Positions 24,570-33,466 of a DNA stretch of 64,000 nt are shown piece after piece. A program made the translations under genes and the position numbers. The stretch is taken from NCBI GenBank assembly GCA_964650485.1, contig CAZYTX010000011.1:15489-79488 (forward strand), in the 5' to 3' direction. The stretch's first letter is position 1, and the number at the start of each line of letters is the position of its first letter. The notes beneath the pieces were generated by a model. The model saw nothing but the letters and a program-made list of their open reading frames with translations. It ran no database searches and was not told the DNA's origin. Source of the DNA: CAZYTX01 sp964650485 (GTDB taxonomy: Bacteria > RBG-13-61-14 > DATKZS01).

Positions 24570-26695
24570 GCAAGTCCCAGGAACGAGCCTATCCACCACA
24601 CGGTCCCGGAGACGATATAGGCCACTCCCGTGGTCATCATCACCATGAGCGCGGCCCACCTCCACGAGCGCAGCTCGCGGTATGCCACCACCACGGTTGC
24701 CAGGCAGGGCAGGTAGAGCAGTATGAACACCATGAGTGCGTACGCCCGGAGGGGGCTGTAGAAGGGATCGGTCTTGATGGCCTCTCTCAGGTCCGGGGAC
24801 TCCTGATCAGCCTCGCCCAGGCTGTAGAGGGTGCCCATGGTGGAGACCACTATCTCCTTGGCCACGAAACCGGCGAAAAGCGATATGCCCACCTTCCAGT
24901 TGCCCAGCCCTATGGGCTCCAGCGCCGGCGCGATTAAGTGCCCGATCCTGCCGGCAAAACTCTTCTCCAGCCGCTCTTTGTGGACCTCGAACTCGAGTTC
25001 CCGGGGCAGATCCTCCACTGACCCGGAATCCTGGATGGCCCGGTCAAGTTCGGGCGAGAAAGCCACCTCCCTGGGGAAGTTGGAAAGCGCCCATATTATT
25101 ATGGAGAAAGACAGGATTATGGTCCCCGCTTTTTTCACGTACATCCAGGCGCGGCTCCACATGTGCATGAGCACGCTCTTGGCGGTTGGCATACGGTAGG
25201 GGGGAAGCTCCATCACAAAGGGGGTGGGCTCCCCCTTTACCACGTAGGTCCTCAGAATCTTGGCCATGACCATGGCCACAAGAATGCCCAGGATGTACAT
25301 GGAAAAGATAACCCTGCCCGCGTACCGCGGACTGAAAAAGGCGCTGGCCAGAAGAACGTACACCGGCAGCCTGGCGCTGCAGCTTATGAAGGGCGCCACC
25401 ATGATGGTGGTGATGCGGTCGCGCTGGTTCTCCAGGATTCTGGCGCCCATGATCGCGGGCACGTTGCAGCCGAAGCCTATGAACAGGGGGATGAAGCTCT
25501 TGCCGTGCAGTCCCACCAGGTGCATGACCCTGTCCACGATAAAGGCGGCCCGGGCCATGTACCCCGAGTCTTCCATAAGCGACACCATGATGAACAGCAG
25601 CATGATGTTGGGCAGGAAAACCAGCACTCCGCCCACACCGGCTATCACCCCGTCCACCAGCAGGGACTCCAGCATACCGCCCGGCATAAGGGCTGACGAC
25701 CGGGCGCCGCTCCATGAAAAGACCCGCTCCACCAGTCCGGCCAGGGGGTCGCCCAGCCTGAAGGTGACCTCGAAGGTGAGCCACATGAGGAAAAGGAATA
25801 TGGGCAGTCCCAGCACCCGGTTGGCCAGCACCGTGTCCACCTGGTCGGTTAGCGTGCGCCGGTCCACCGCGGCCAGCTTCACCGTCTCCGCCACCGCGCC
25901 GTGCACCCAGCCGTACCTGGCGTCAGCCAGCAGTATCTCCGGCTCTTCATTGAAGATGCCCCTGATCCAGTCCCTTGCACGTGCGGCCCTGTCAAGGGCC
26001 TCCATATCCCCGGCCCGCCTGGCCCACTCCATGACCTCGGCGTCCTCCTCCAGGAGCTTTATGGACACCCACCTGGCATCGTACCTCGCGGCAAGATTGC
26101 TGTGCTCCACAGCCTCGAAGATCATGGCCACCGCCCGGTCCAGGTCACCCCCGAAGTGGATGTCAACCCGGGGACATTCCCTTTTTTGCGCCATCTCTAT
26201 GGCCTTGTCCTTGAGCTCCTCGATGCCCTGTCCGCGGAAGCCCACCGTGGGAACTATGGGCACACCCAGCAGCTTGGATAATTGGTCAAGGTCTATGTCC
26301 ATACCCTTTTTCTGCACCTCGTCCATCATGTTGAAGGCCAGCACCAGGGGCACCCTCATGGCTATCAGTTGCACGGAAAGGTAGAGGTTGCGCTCGAGGT
26401 TGCCGGCGTCAACTATGTGCACCACAACATCGGGCTTCTCCTCGATCAAGACCCGGCGGGCCACCCTCTCGTCGGGCGAGTAGGCGCTCAGGCTGTAGGT
26501 GCCGGGGAGGTCAATCACCCGGGCCTCATGGCCCTGGTTTTCCATGATCCCTTCCTTGCGCTCCACGGTTACACCGGGGTAGTTGCCCACGTGCTGGCGC
26601 GCGCCGGTGAGGGCGTTGAATACGGTGGTCTTGCCGGAGTTGGGGTTCCCGGCCAGAGCCATGTAAACATTTTTCTTGTGAGTATTTCGCTCCAT
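24566..26695 (-). CDS. feoB: Ferrous iron transporter FeoB
   Basis: This 709-residue inner-membrane protein has the N-terminal G domain: GNPNSGKTT (G1, residues 16-24), DLPGTYSLSAYSPDE (G3) and NMMDE (G4), then a helical GDI region and the polytopic Gate domains with IPLFIGFGCNVPAIMGAR and MVAPFISCSARLPVYVLLA. It transports Fe2+ into the cytoplasm. A perfect DtxR-type palindrome lies 4 bp upstream of the ATG. It follows two feoA genes and overlaps the downstream porin gene. The gene is intact and of normal length. Confidence 0.97.
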   Translation of the reverse strand: MERNTHKKNVYMALAGNPNSGKTTVFNALTGARQHVGNYPGVTVERKEGIMENQGHEARVIDLPGTYSLSAYSPDERVARRVLIEEKPDVVVHIVDAGNLERNLYLSVQLIAMRVPLVLAFNMMDEVQKKGMDIDLDQLSKLLGVPIVPTVGFRGQGIEELKDKAIEMAQKRECPRVDIHFGGDLDRAVAMIFEAVEHSNLAARYDARWVSIKLLEEDAEVMEWARRAGDMEALDRAARARDWIRGIFNEEPEILLADARYGWVHGAVAETVKLAAVDRRTLTDQVDTVLANRVLGLPIFLFLMWLTFEVTFRLGDPLAGLVERVFSWSGARSSALMPGGMLESLLVDGVIAGVGGVLVFLPNIMLLFIMVSLMEDSGYMARAAFIVDRVMHLVGLHGKSFIPLFIGFGCNVPAIMGARILENQRDRITTIMVAPFISCSARLPVYVLLASAFFSPRYAGRVIFSMYILGILVAMVMAKILRTYVVKGEPTPFVMELPPYRMPTAKSVLMHMWSRAWMYVKKAGTIILSFSIIIWALSNFPREVAFSPELDRAIQDSGSVEDLPRELEFEVHKERLEKSFAGRIGHLIAPALEPIGLGNWKVGISLFAGFVAKEIVVSTMGTLYSLGEADQESPDLREAIKTDPFYSPLRAYALMVFILLYLPCLATVVVAYRELRSWRWAALMVMMTTGVAYIVSGTVWWIGSFLGLA

Positions 26696-26698
26696 TTT

Positions 26699-26714
26699 GT
26701 TAGGGCATCCTAAC
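26699..26714. promoter_or_regulatory. DtxR-type box upstream of feoB
   Basis: GTTAGG-GCAT-CCTAAC is a perfect 6-bp inverted repeat with a 4-bp spacer. It contains TTAGG-N4-CCTAA, the core of DtxR/IdeR operators. It sits immediately before the feoB start and would cover the ribosome site or a promoter internal to the feo operon. Confidence 0.7.
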
Positions 26715-26740
26715 TAAAACGAAAAAGAAAAAGCGACGCC

Positions 26741-27007
26741 TTATCCGAGGCGCCTGACCTGTATCTCCCGGGCCTCGCTTTGCCTCAGGCTCAGGTGATA
26801 CCCTTTAATTAACACCTCGATAGGGTCGCCCAAGGGGGCCACCCTCTCCACCTCCACCTTGCTGCCGGCCACCACGCCCATCTCCAGCAGCCTCTTTTTT
26901 ATCTCTCCAATCGCGCCCACCTTTACGATCTCGCCCTTCTCACCGATCTGGAGATCGTTCAGGTTAAGGACTTCTTCCGTCACGTTATGGCTGCTGCTGG
27001 CGGTCAT
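26741..27007 (-). CDS. feoA: Ferrous iron transport protein FeoA (second feoA)
   Basis: This 88-residue protein has an SH3-like FeoA fold: LNDLQIGEKGEIVKVGAIGE, then KRLLEMGVVAGSKVEVERVAPLGDP and IEVLIKGYHLSLRQSEA. FeoA is a small cytoplasmic partner of FeoB. It begins 4 bp after the other feoA, with AAAGGA eight bases before its ATG, and precedes feoB by 45 bp. It is closer to the canonical FeoA sequence than its upstream neighbour. Confidence 0.93.
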   Translation of the reverse strand: MTASSSHNVTEEVLNLNDLQIGEKGEIVKVGAIGEIKKRLLEMGVVAGSKVEVERVAPLGDPIEVLIKGYHLSLRQSEAREIQVRRLG

Positions 27008-27011
27008 GCTC

Positions 27012-27305
27012 TTATCCTTTCTCCGCTTCCACCATGATCTTTGCAGCCATGCCCCTGCCCAGACTGAACTTCGAGCCCTTGACCATGACGATCACCGGTC
27101 CTCCCATGTTGCCCGTGACCATAAGGTCCGAGCCCGGGTAAATGCCCAAGGCCGAAAGCCTGGATACGAGCCCCCGACCGCCGTTGAGCCTGGACACGCG
27201 CACCACCTTTCCCGGGGAGATGGTGCTCAAAGGAAGGAGCACGCCCTCGTCCCGGTTTCCGCCACCGGGCGAGCCGGGAATAAATTTGTCATCCATACGT
27301 TTCAT
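27012..27305 (-). CDS. FeoA-domain protein (first feoA)
   Basis: From ATG 27305 (AAGGTG nine bases upstream) the protein is 97 residues; a GTG at 27365 would extend it but would be placed upstream of the DtxR-type box at 27325-27338, so I reject it. The FeoA domain reads LSTISPGKVVRVSRLNGGRG, LVSRLSALGIYPGSDLMVTG and IVMVKGSKFSLGRGMAAKI. Two FeoA proteins in tandem occur in several FeoB operons of anaerobes. It is the first gene of the operon. Confidence 0.85.
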   Translation of the reverse strand: MKRMDDKFIPGSPGGGNRDEGVLLPLSTISPGKVVRVSRLNGGRGLVSRLSALGIYPGSDLMVTGNMGGPVIVMVKGSKFSLGRGMAAKIMVEAEKG

Positions 27306-27324
27306 GCCGTTAATCACCTTTTTG

Positions 27325-27338
27325 TCAGGCTGTCCTAT
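27325..27338. promoter_or_regulatory. DtxR-type box upstream of the feo operon
   Basis: TCAGG-CTGT-CCTAT on the plus strand (ATAGG-ACAG-CCTGA on the coding strand) matches 8 of 10 positions of TTAGG-N4-CCTAA. It lies 20 bp upstream of the first feoA start, as expected for iron-dependent repression of the operon. Confidence 0.55.
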
Positions 27339-27407
27339 AATGTTACTTAAAAAAAGTTCGGCCACCCTCCGGGAACACCGGCTCCTGACGAAATGCCCGG
27401 CACCATC

Positions 27408-27899
27408 TTAGCTCCTGCCCGGCGAGCGGCGGGCTCGGAGGAACCTTCGAAAGGCCTCGCCCCTGAGTTCTCCCATATCCGGGCCGCTTTTCCTGAACTC
27501 CTCCAGCGCCAGGAACCTGTCAATGGTCTCCACGCTCAAAGAGTGCTCCATGCGGCATGCGTCCTCCTCTGCCACCTGGGCATCCAGCCCCAGGACCTCC
27601 TCCAGGAACCTCCGCAACACCCGGTGCCTGTTTATCATCTCACGGGCCACCCTGGAACCCTTGGAGGTGAGCTCCACACCCCCGTAGCGGTGATGGACAG
27701 CGAGCTCGTGCTCGACAAGGTGCTTTATCATGCCCACCACGCTGGGCCTGGTCACCTCCAGCCGCTTTGCTATATCCTTGACCCTGACCTCACTGGTTTT
27801 TGTCTGCTTTGCGATCTCGTAGATCACCTTGAGGTAATCCTCCATGTTGGAGGTTATCTCCCATTTACGGTCGGCTGCTTTGGCAACTGGCACCGGCAT
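27408..27899 (-). CDS. DtxR/MntR-family metal-dependent transcriptional regulator
   Basis: This 163-residue protein has an N-terminal winged helix (MEDYLKVIYEIAKQTKTSEV, then DIAKRLEVTRPSVVGMIKHL) and a metal-binding dimerisation domain (RHRVLRRFLEEVLGLD, EEDACRMEHSLSVETIDRFL). E, C and H in EEDACRMEH are the expected metal ligands. No C-terminal SH3-like domain is present, so it is of the shorter MntR-like type. It lies just upstream of the feo genes on the same strand, with a palindrome 22 bp before its start, implying autoregulation and iron or manganese control of the feo locus. Confidence 0.93.
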   Translation of the reverse strand: MPVPVAKAADRKWEITSNMEDYLKVIYEIAKQTKTSEVRVKDIAKRLEVTRPSVVGMIKHLVEHELAVHHRYGGVELTSKGSRVAREMINRHRVLRRFLEEVLGLDAQVAEEDACRMEHSLSVETIDRFLALEEFRKSGPDMGELRGEAFRRFLRARRSPGRS

Positions 27900-27920
27900 C
27901 TGCTGCTATGAGAATAGTAG

Positions 27921-27932
27921 TAGGATATCCTA
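27921..27932. promoter_or_regulatory. DtxR-type box in the regulator/DUF169 divergent gap
   Basis: TAGGATATCCTA is a perfect 12-bp palindrome; the flanks extend it on one side to the full TTAGG-N4-CCTA core. It lies 22 bp upstream of the DtxR-family start and about 46 bp from the divergent DUF169 gene, so it could serve one or both. Confidence 0.6.
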
Positions 27933-27977
27933 ACTTTGTCAAGTCAAAACTGAAAATTTTTCGTCCCGGGGCCAGCC

Positions 27978-28802
27978 GTGCTAAACTTGCCCATTGCGAG
28001 ACTTTTCATGGTGGATGAAAAAGCGGCCAGCAATGAAATGATAAAACCCGGCTTCCCCCCGGTGGGCGCGAGGATTATAAAACAGGAGGGTCTCAACCAG
28101 GCCCGGGCCTTGACCGTGCCTTTTAAAGGCATCTCCTACTGCCGCGCGGTGATGGAGGCCGGCCAGGGCCAAAGGCTTCTCATAGGCCCCGGCTGCATCG
28201 AGGTGTGCCGCTGGTCCCCCGCGGTGCTTGGTCTCAAGACCCCTGAAAGCGCATTTGAAAAAGAGCTCGAGCCCAGGCTGCCCCTGGAGGTCAAGGCAAT
28301 AGTTTTATCCCGGCTGGATGACTGGCCTCCCAAGATCGGCGACCCGGAGGTGGTCATTATAAGAGGCGACCACAAAGCCATGAAGGGCCTGCTGTCAGTC
28401 GCCGGCCCTGAAAGTGTGTTCCACGGCTCCTCCGGAGTTGACAAGACAGCCGTCCCCCTGCTAACGGGAGAGACCGGGCATCCGTTGAAGAGCGCCATGG
28501 TCTCCATAGTGAACCGCGGCCTTGACCTCTTGAACCGCTTCCCCTGGTGGACAGAGTTCACCGTGTGGGCCTTCCGCAGGGAAAGCACCAGCCGCGCCCT
28601 CAACTTCCTGCTTGACAGGACCATGGCCAACATGTCCGTGTGCAGGAACTCCACCGTCATTCCCCTGCTCACAGGCATGGCAAACGTCTCCCACTTCTGC
28701 ACCGGCGGCATCACCTGGGGAAGGAACCCCCCGCATTTTCTCACCTGCGGGGTGCCCTACGGAATGTACCGGGAGCTGGAAGATAAGATTGCGCCTGCCT
28801 GA
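27978..28802 (+). CDS. DUF169 family protein
   Basis: This protein of up to 274 residues (GTG 27978; ATG 28008 is an alternative) matches DUF169: GFPPVGARIIKQEG near the start, ISYCRAVMEAGQGQRLLI, PGCIEVCRWSPAVLGL and CTGGITWGRNPPHFLTCGVP near the end. Several conserved cysteines (CRAV, CIEVC) suggest metal or cofactor binding. The family has no settled biochemical role but is common in anaerobes. It is divergent from the DtxR-type regulator with a palindrome between, so metal-dependent expression is plausible. Confidence 0.75.
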   Translation: MLNLPIARLFMVDEKAASNEMIKPGFPPVGARIIKQEGLNQARALTVPFKGISYCRAVMEAGQGQRLLIGPGCIEVCRWSPAVLGLKTPESAFEKELEPRLPLEVKAIVLSRLDDWPPKIGDPEVVIIRGDHKAMKGLLSVAGPESVFHGSSGVDKTAVPLLTGETGHPLKSAMVSIVNRGLDLLNRFPWWTEFTVWAFRRESTSRALNFLLDRTMANMSVCRNSTVIPLLTGMANVSHFCTGGITWGRNPPHFLTCGVPYGMYRELEDKIAPA

Positions 28803-28812
28803 GCCCGGGCCG

Positions 28813-29043
28813 TTAGTCGCCGATCACGTCCCTTATAAACCGGTAGGTGTACACCGCGCAGGCGTTGAAGCCCTGGTGGCCGGGGGCTAGGTCTGGCTGG
28901 TTGTTCCTGGTGGCCGCGGTGATATCCAGGTGAGTATAGCCGAGCGCAAGGTGCACCTGTGTCTCGGTGTGCGAAAACACCCCCCGCACGAAATGGTCTT
29001 TATTAACTTCAGGAAGCGAGTACTCGCCCATGGAGTCCACCAT
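28813..29043 (-). pseudogene. Possible C-terminal remnant of a hydrolase-like protein
   Basis: A 76-codon frame reads VRGVFSHTETQVHLALGYTH, then LDITAATRNNQP and ends YTYRFIRDVIGD. The GYTHLD segment followed by a helix is reminiscent of the C-terminal His region of alpha/beta hydrolases, but I cannot name a family. Upstream sequence (29044-29257) is AT-richer and has no continuing frame of similar quality, so it is probably what is left of a longer gene. It lies between the DUF169 and sulfatase genes. Confidence that it was once coding is moderate; confidence in the function is low. Confidence 0.3.
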
Positions 29044-29257
29044 AGAAGGCTATTGCTGGCAGGTCTATGTCGTTTACGTGGGAGGCGTTAAAGAACAAAG
29101 CCTCGCAGCAAAAGCAATAAAAGTATGTTGTTTCACCCTTGTCCAAAATAAAGTTTCTATTTCGCACAGAGCCGGCGAAAGCACAGGGTAATGCCACGCT
29201 GCCCGGAAAAGAAAAACTTGGCGATCTTGGCGCGTTTTTCAGATACACCGTCCGGCG

Positions 29258-30721
29258 CTAAAGTATGGGCCCCATCTCCTCCTCTTCCGCCTGGCGAAGC
29301 CTCTCCTTCATACTTTTTGTAATCTTTGAACAGCCCGGGTCCCGGGCCAGGTTCCTCATCTCCAGGGGGTCGTTTTCAAGGTCGTAGAGCTCGTGGTCCT
29401 CTTCCTGCACGTGGTCCTCGAAGTAGCGGGCGAACTTGTATCTGCCGTCGTATAGGGCCCTGATCTGCATGGGGGCGGTCATCTCCGGAAGGCCCAGTTT
29501 CTTTGCCATCCTGTTCAGCCCCATCGTGTTGGAGTAGCCGAAGGTGAAGCACACGTGGTCGTTTACGGCGTTCAGGTCCGCGGCCGGGTCCTGCACCAGG
29601 GGCGCCGCGCTCTTTCCGGGCAGGTGCGAGCAGTCGGCCCGGATTCCGGCCAGCTCAAGGAGTGTGGGGAAGAAGTCCACGCTCTGAGTTAGGGCCCCGG
29701 CCTCTGAGCCCGGCTGTATCCTCTGCGGCCAGCGCATGATAAGCGGCACCTGGTTGTTCTCGTGATATACGAACGGGCCTTTTGACTGCAGCCGGTGCGA
29801 GCCGCACATCTCTCCGTGGTCCGAGGTGAATATGACCAGGGTGTTCTCCGAAAGCCCCAGCCGGTCGAGGGCGTCGAGCACCTTGCCTGCAAGCTCGTCA
29901 ATCTTCTTTGTGAGGTAGTAGTAGAAGTTAAGGTAGTTTATCCACGCCCTCTTTGAGCGGCCGGGGTTCATTCCCAATGCGATCCCGAACAGTTTTCTGT
30001 ACTGCTCCTGTATCGCGGGCTTGTCTTCGAGCTCGTCGTCCCAGTTTTCCGGGAGGGCGTCGCACACGTTCGGCACCATTGCGGTTGGCACGTCCAGCCT
30101 GGAGTAGTAGCAGATGTCGTGCGGGTTTATTAAAGAGCAGGTCAGGAACCAGGGCCCCTCCTTGCCGTGTCGCTCCAGCCACTTTATTGCCCGGCCGGCG
30201 AAGCCGGGGTCGCGCATGAGCCCTTCGTAGGGGAGCCCGTCCCTGTCGGGCGTCTCCCAGTGCTCGAACCCGTAGGGCTCGATGTTCTTGCTTTTGTAAT
30301 CATCGTTATTGACGAGGTGCCACTTGCCGAAGTAAGGGGTGCGGTACCCGGCCTGCTGGAACAGGTGGCCCAGTGTGGTGATCCCCGGGTCCAGGCTCTG
30401 GTTTGCGCCCACCAGTGTGGTGTTCACGTACACCTGGTGCTGGTCCACGTGCCTGCCGGTGAAGAGGGTGGCGCGGCTCGGCGAGCATGGCACCGCTGAG
30501 GTGAAGTGGTTTGTGAAAGATAGCCCCTCGCTCCTGAGCCTCTGATAGGCGGGGAGAGGCTCGTCCTCCGGGAACCAGCGCGGGTGCCGCATCTGGTCCA
30601 CCAGTATGAGTAGCACGTTCGGCCTCTCCTCTTTGCCACGCGCCGCAAAAGACGGCCCCAGTGCGGCGCCCGCTGTCGCAAGAGCCGCGGACCTTACAAA
30701 GTCCCTTCTGTCAATGCCCAT
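29258..30721 (-). CDS. Tat-exported sulfatase
   Basis: This 487-residue protein begins with a twin-arginine signal (IDRRDFVRSAALATAGAALG). The sulfatase active site CSPSRATLFTG has Cys79 as the formylglycine precursor (C-x-P-S-R). Other family features are PNVLLILVDQ (metal Asp), YFGKWHL and VIFTSDHGEMCGSH. It would hydrolyse sulfate esters or related substrates in the periplasm after Cys maturation by a formylglycine-generating enzyme or anSME. It is the last gene of a minus-strand run with a chemoreceptor (14-bp gap) and a small membrane protein, an unusual partnership. Confidence 0.9.
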   Translation of the reverse strand: MGIDRRDFVRSAALATAGAALGPSFAARGKEERPNVLLILVDQMRHPRWFPEDEPLPAYQRLRSEGLSFTNHFTSAVPCSPSRATLFTGRHVDQHQVYVNTTLVGANQSLDPGITTLGHLFQQAGYRTPYFGKWHLVNNDDYKSKNIEPYGFEHWETPDRDGLPYEGLMRDPGFAGRAIKWLERHGKEGPWFLTCSLINPHDICYYSRLDVPTAMVPNVCDALPENWDDELEDKPAIQEQYRKLFGIALGMNPGRSKRAWINYLNFYYYLTKKIDELAGKVLDALDRLGLSENTLVIFTSDHGEMCGSHRLQSKGPFVYHENNQVPLIMRWPQRIQPGSEAGALTQSVDFFPTLLELAGIRADCSHLPGKSAAPLVQDPAADLNAVNDHVCFTFGYSNTMGLNRMAKKLGLPEMTAPMQIRALYDGRYKFARYFEDHVQEEDHELYDLENDPLEMRNLARDPGCSKITKSMKERLRQAEEEEMGPIL

Positions 30722-30735
30722 ATTACCTCCCTCTG

Positions 30736-33453
30736 CTAGAGATTGAACTCACCCAAAAGCTCTCGCAGTCCCTCGGCCTGTTTTTTCAGGTTCTCCACGT
30801 ACTGGTTCATGAGGTCCACACGCTGCTGGTTATTGTCCGCGGCCTCCTTGATCCTGCTCACCGCTGTGCTCACCATCTCGGCCCCTTTTATCTGCTCCGA
30901 CTGCGATGAGTTTATGTAGTTTGTTATCTCGGCTATATGCTCGATGGCCTGTGTTATCTGCCTGGACCCGTGTGTCTGCTCCTGCGTCGCCCTCTTGACC
31001 TGCTTTGCTATCTCCTCCATGTTCTCTGCCGCGGCCATTATCTGGTCTCCGCTCTTGGTCTGCTCCTGCGTCGCCTGCGCCACCTGGGAGATCAGGGAGT
31101 TGACCCCGTCCATGAACTCGATCATCTGCTTTGTCTTGTCCGCCTGCACCGCAGCCGCGTCGGCAATGGCCCTGGTCTGCTCCATGGCCCTTGCCACGCT
31201 CTCCTGTATCTGATGCAGCGCCTCGCCTGCCTCCTCCGAGAGCTTCACCCCCTCGTTGGTTGAGCTCATGTCGTCCTTTACCCGCTCCACCGCTTTTGTT
31301 GACTCCTCCTGCACAGCGGTGATGAGCTCTGCGATCTCCTTTGTGCTTGCCGAGGTCCGCTCTGCCAGGTCCTTGATCTCGTCGGCCACCACGGAGAAGC
31401 CCCTGCCGTGCTCCCCGGCCTGCGCCGCGATAATGGCCGCATTCAGGGCCAGCAGGTTGGTCTCCTCTGTCACGTCCTCGATCACCGTGAGGATATTGCC
31501 TATCTCCTGGGCCCTGCTCCCCAGTCTTGTTATGACCTCGGACACTGCCTCGGACGTGGTCTTCATCCTGTCAATGCCTTTTATGGTGAGTTCAACCGAC
31601 CTGGCCCCCTGCTCGGCGTCCCTTGTGACCTGCTCGGAGATGTCCGCGGTCTGCTTGGAGCTCTCGTTCACCTGCCCTATCATCTTCTCCATCTCGGCCA
31701 TTGCAGCCATTGCCTCTTCGGACTGCCTTGTGAGGTGCTGCACGTTATCGGCCACCTCTTTTACCGAGGAGTTCATCTGTTGTATGGAACTGGTGCTCTG
31801 CTCGATGGATGCTGAGAGGTTGTCCACGCTCTGGCCCACTTCTTCTATGGTGGCCTGGACCTCGATGATTGATGCGCTGGACTCCTCGGTCGAGGTGGCC
31901 AGGGTATGCATGGACTCGGCTATGGCATGTACGGACTTTTTCATCTGGTCCATTGAAACCGAGGCCTCGTCCACGGCCTGCACCTGTGTGCCTGACCCTT
32001 GGGTGACCTCGCCCGAGCGCTGGCCGATGGACTCCGAGGCCTCGTCCAGCGCCGCCGCGGCGTCACCCACCCTTCCTATCAGCCTTCTCAGCCCGAAGAT
32101 GGCCCGGGTTAGGTACCTTCCCAGGTTCCCTAGCTCGTCCCTGCCGGTGACGTTCACGTGCCTGGTCAGGTCCCCCCCTGCCATGGCCTTGAGTGAGTCC
32201 ATGATGGACACCAGCGGGTCCCGGATCTCCTCGGAAGAATACTTGGCGTAAACAAAAGCCAGGCCGCCGGCTACCACGATCACTATGAGGATTACGGTGT
32301 TAAGGTTCGAGGCCGACTCCTTGAAGTGGGATATGGGGGCCAGCACCAAGAGGTCCCCGCCCTCCAGGAGAAGATGAGCCACCGTATAGGTCTTCCTGTC
32401 AACCACCGCGGAGTACACGTCAGGCCCGAGCTGGTGCACCGTGGGCCTGCCGTAGGCGATCTCCATCCCCGCGCCCCGCTTTATTATCCGGAAGAGGCTT
32501 TTTATGCTCTCCCGCTCGCCCTGGCCAAGCTCCCTTGTCCGTCCCTCCTCCGTCATTATGAAGCGGGACTGGTCCTCGCCACTGTCTATGCGCATTACCA
32601 GCGTATCTTCTTTTTCCGGGTGCAACTCCATGAGGAAGTCGCCCATCTCCTGCGCGCTGTAGTCGCCGCTGGTCCTCGCGCTTATTGCGCTGGATTCCTT
32701 GTAGAGCCTTTCAAGGTAGAATGAGCCGAGCTGTGTCTGCAACCCCCTTATGGAGGAGCTGTATGCCGCCACCCCTGTGAGTATCACCAGCACCAGGGCG
32801 AGCAGCACCATGGCCCCCATGAACTTGCCCCTGAGCCCGACCTCCAGCACGGACCTCTTGCCCGGCGGGTCCTCGTATAGCAGCTCCGGGAATGCGGAGA
32901 GCAGCGAGGCCTGGAAGGGCATGAGCCGCTTCTTGGTGGTGTAGAACTGGAACATGGAGATGAGCATGCCGGTGGACCATATGCCGATCAAAAGGAGCGC
33001 GTTCTGTATCCAGGAGAATGAGTAGGTGAACTGGATCACGAAAACGGCCAGAGGCGAGCCTATCAGGTAGAAGAACAGGGACCATGACATGGTGCGGTAG
33101 GGGAACCACTCGCTGGCCGCAAGGGCCTCCCGGGCCAGCCCCGGGTCAACCTCCCCGCCGTCCTCGGACCTTGCCACGTACTCCTCCACAGGAGCGATGG
33201 ACTTGATAACGTGAAAGTAGTGCACCGCCACGAAAAAAACGGCCACGGACAGGAGCAGGAGGAAGTTCAAGGGCATGAAAACCGGGTCCCGCAGGAAGTC
33301 GTCGGCAAGGTTTGAGATGGTGATGCCCAGGATGGCCGCTATGAATATGAGCAGGGCCGGCATGCCTATGAAGTTGGTGGAAGTGATGGCCGTCCACAGG
33401 CTCCTTCTCAATGCCTTGGCCTTTTGTGCGCCTGTGGTGCGGGGCTTTTCCAT
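30736..33453 (-). CDS. Methyl-accepting chemotaxis protein with extended membrane N-terminus
   Basis: This 905-residue protein has four or so hydrophobic segments in residues 20-175, a further segment near 215-235, a periplasmic sensing region (about 240-375), a membrane segment (VILIVIVVAGGLAFVYA), a HAMP domain (about 400-455) and a long coiled-coil signalling domain. The kinase-contact hairpin reads NLLALNAAIIAAQAGEHG and FSVVADEIKDLAERT; the Ile and Gln in place of the usual Glu and Arg are seen in some deltaproteobacterial receptors. The ligand is unknown. It lies between a small membrane protein and a sulfatase; no che genes are in the window. Confidence 0.93.
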   Translation of the reverse strand: MEKPRTTGAQKAKALRRSLWTAITSTNFIGMPALLIFIAAILGITISNLADDFLRDPVFMPLNFLLLLSVAVFFVAVHYFHVIKSIAPVEEYVARSEDGGEVDPGLAREALAASEWFPYRTMSWSLFFYLIGSPLAVFVIQFTYSFSWIQNALLLIGIWSTGMLISMFQFYTTKKRLMPFQASLLSAFPELLYEDPPGKRSVLEVGLRGKFMGAMVLLALVLVILTGVAAYSSSIRGLQTQLGSFYLERLYKESSAISARTSGDYSAQEMGDFLMELHPEKEDTLVMRIDSGEDQSRFIMTEEGRTRELGQGERESIKSLFRIIKRGAGMEIAYGRPTVHQLGPDVYSAVVDRKTYTVAHLLLEGGDLLVLAPISHFKESASNLNTVILIVIVVAGGLAFVYAKYSSEEIRDPLVSIMDSLKAMAGGDLTRHVNVTGRDELGNLGRYLTRAIFGLRRLIGRVGDAAAALDEASESIGQRSGEVTQGSGTQVQAVDEASVSMDQMKKSVHAIAESMHTLATSTEESSASIIEVQATIEEVGQSVDNLSASIEQSTSSIQQMNSSVKEVADNVQHLTRQSEEAMAAMAEMEKMIGQVNESSKQTADISEQVTRDAEQGARSVELTIKGIDRMKTTSEAVSEVITRLGSRAQEIGNILTVIEDVTEETNLLALNAAIIAAQAGEHGRGFSVVADEIKDLAERTSASTKEIAELITAVQEESTKAVERVKDDMSSTNEGVKLSEEAGEALHQIQESVARAMEQTRAIADAAAVQADKTKQMIEFMDGVNSLISQVAQATQEQTKSGDQIMAAAENMEEIAKQVKRATQEQTHGSRQITQAIEHIAEITNYINSSQSEQIKGAEMVSTAVSRIKEAADNNQQRVDLMNQYVENLKKQAEGLRELLGEFNL

Positions 33454-33466
33454 CAGGCCAGCCCGC

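Noticed and set aside
27306..27365. Longer N-terminus for the first FeoA
   Set aside because: The GTG at 27365 sits directly on GGAGG with no spacing and would put the DtxR-type box inside the coding region.
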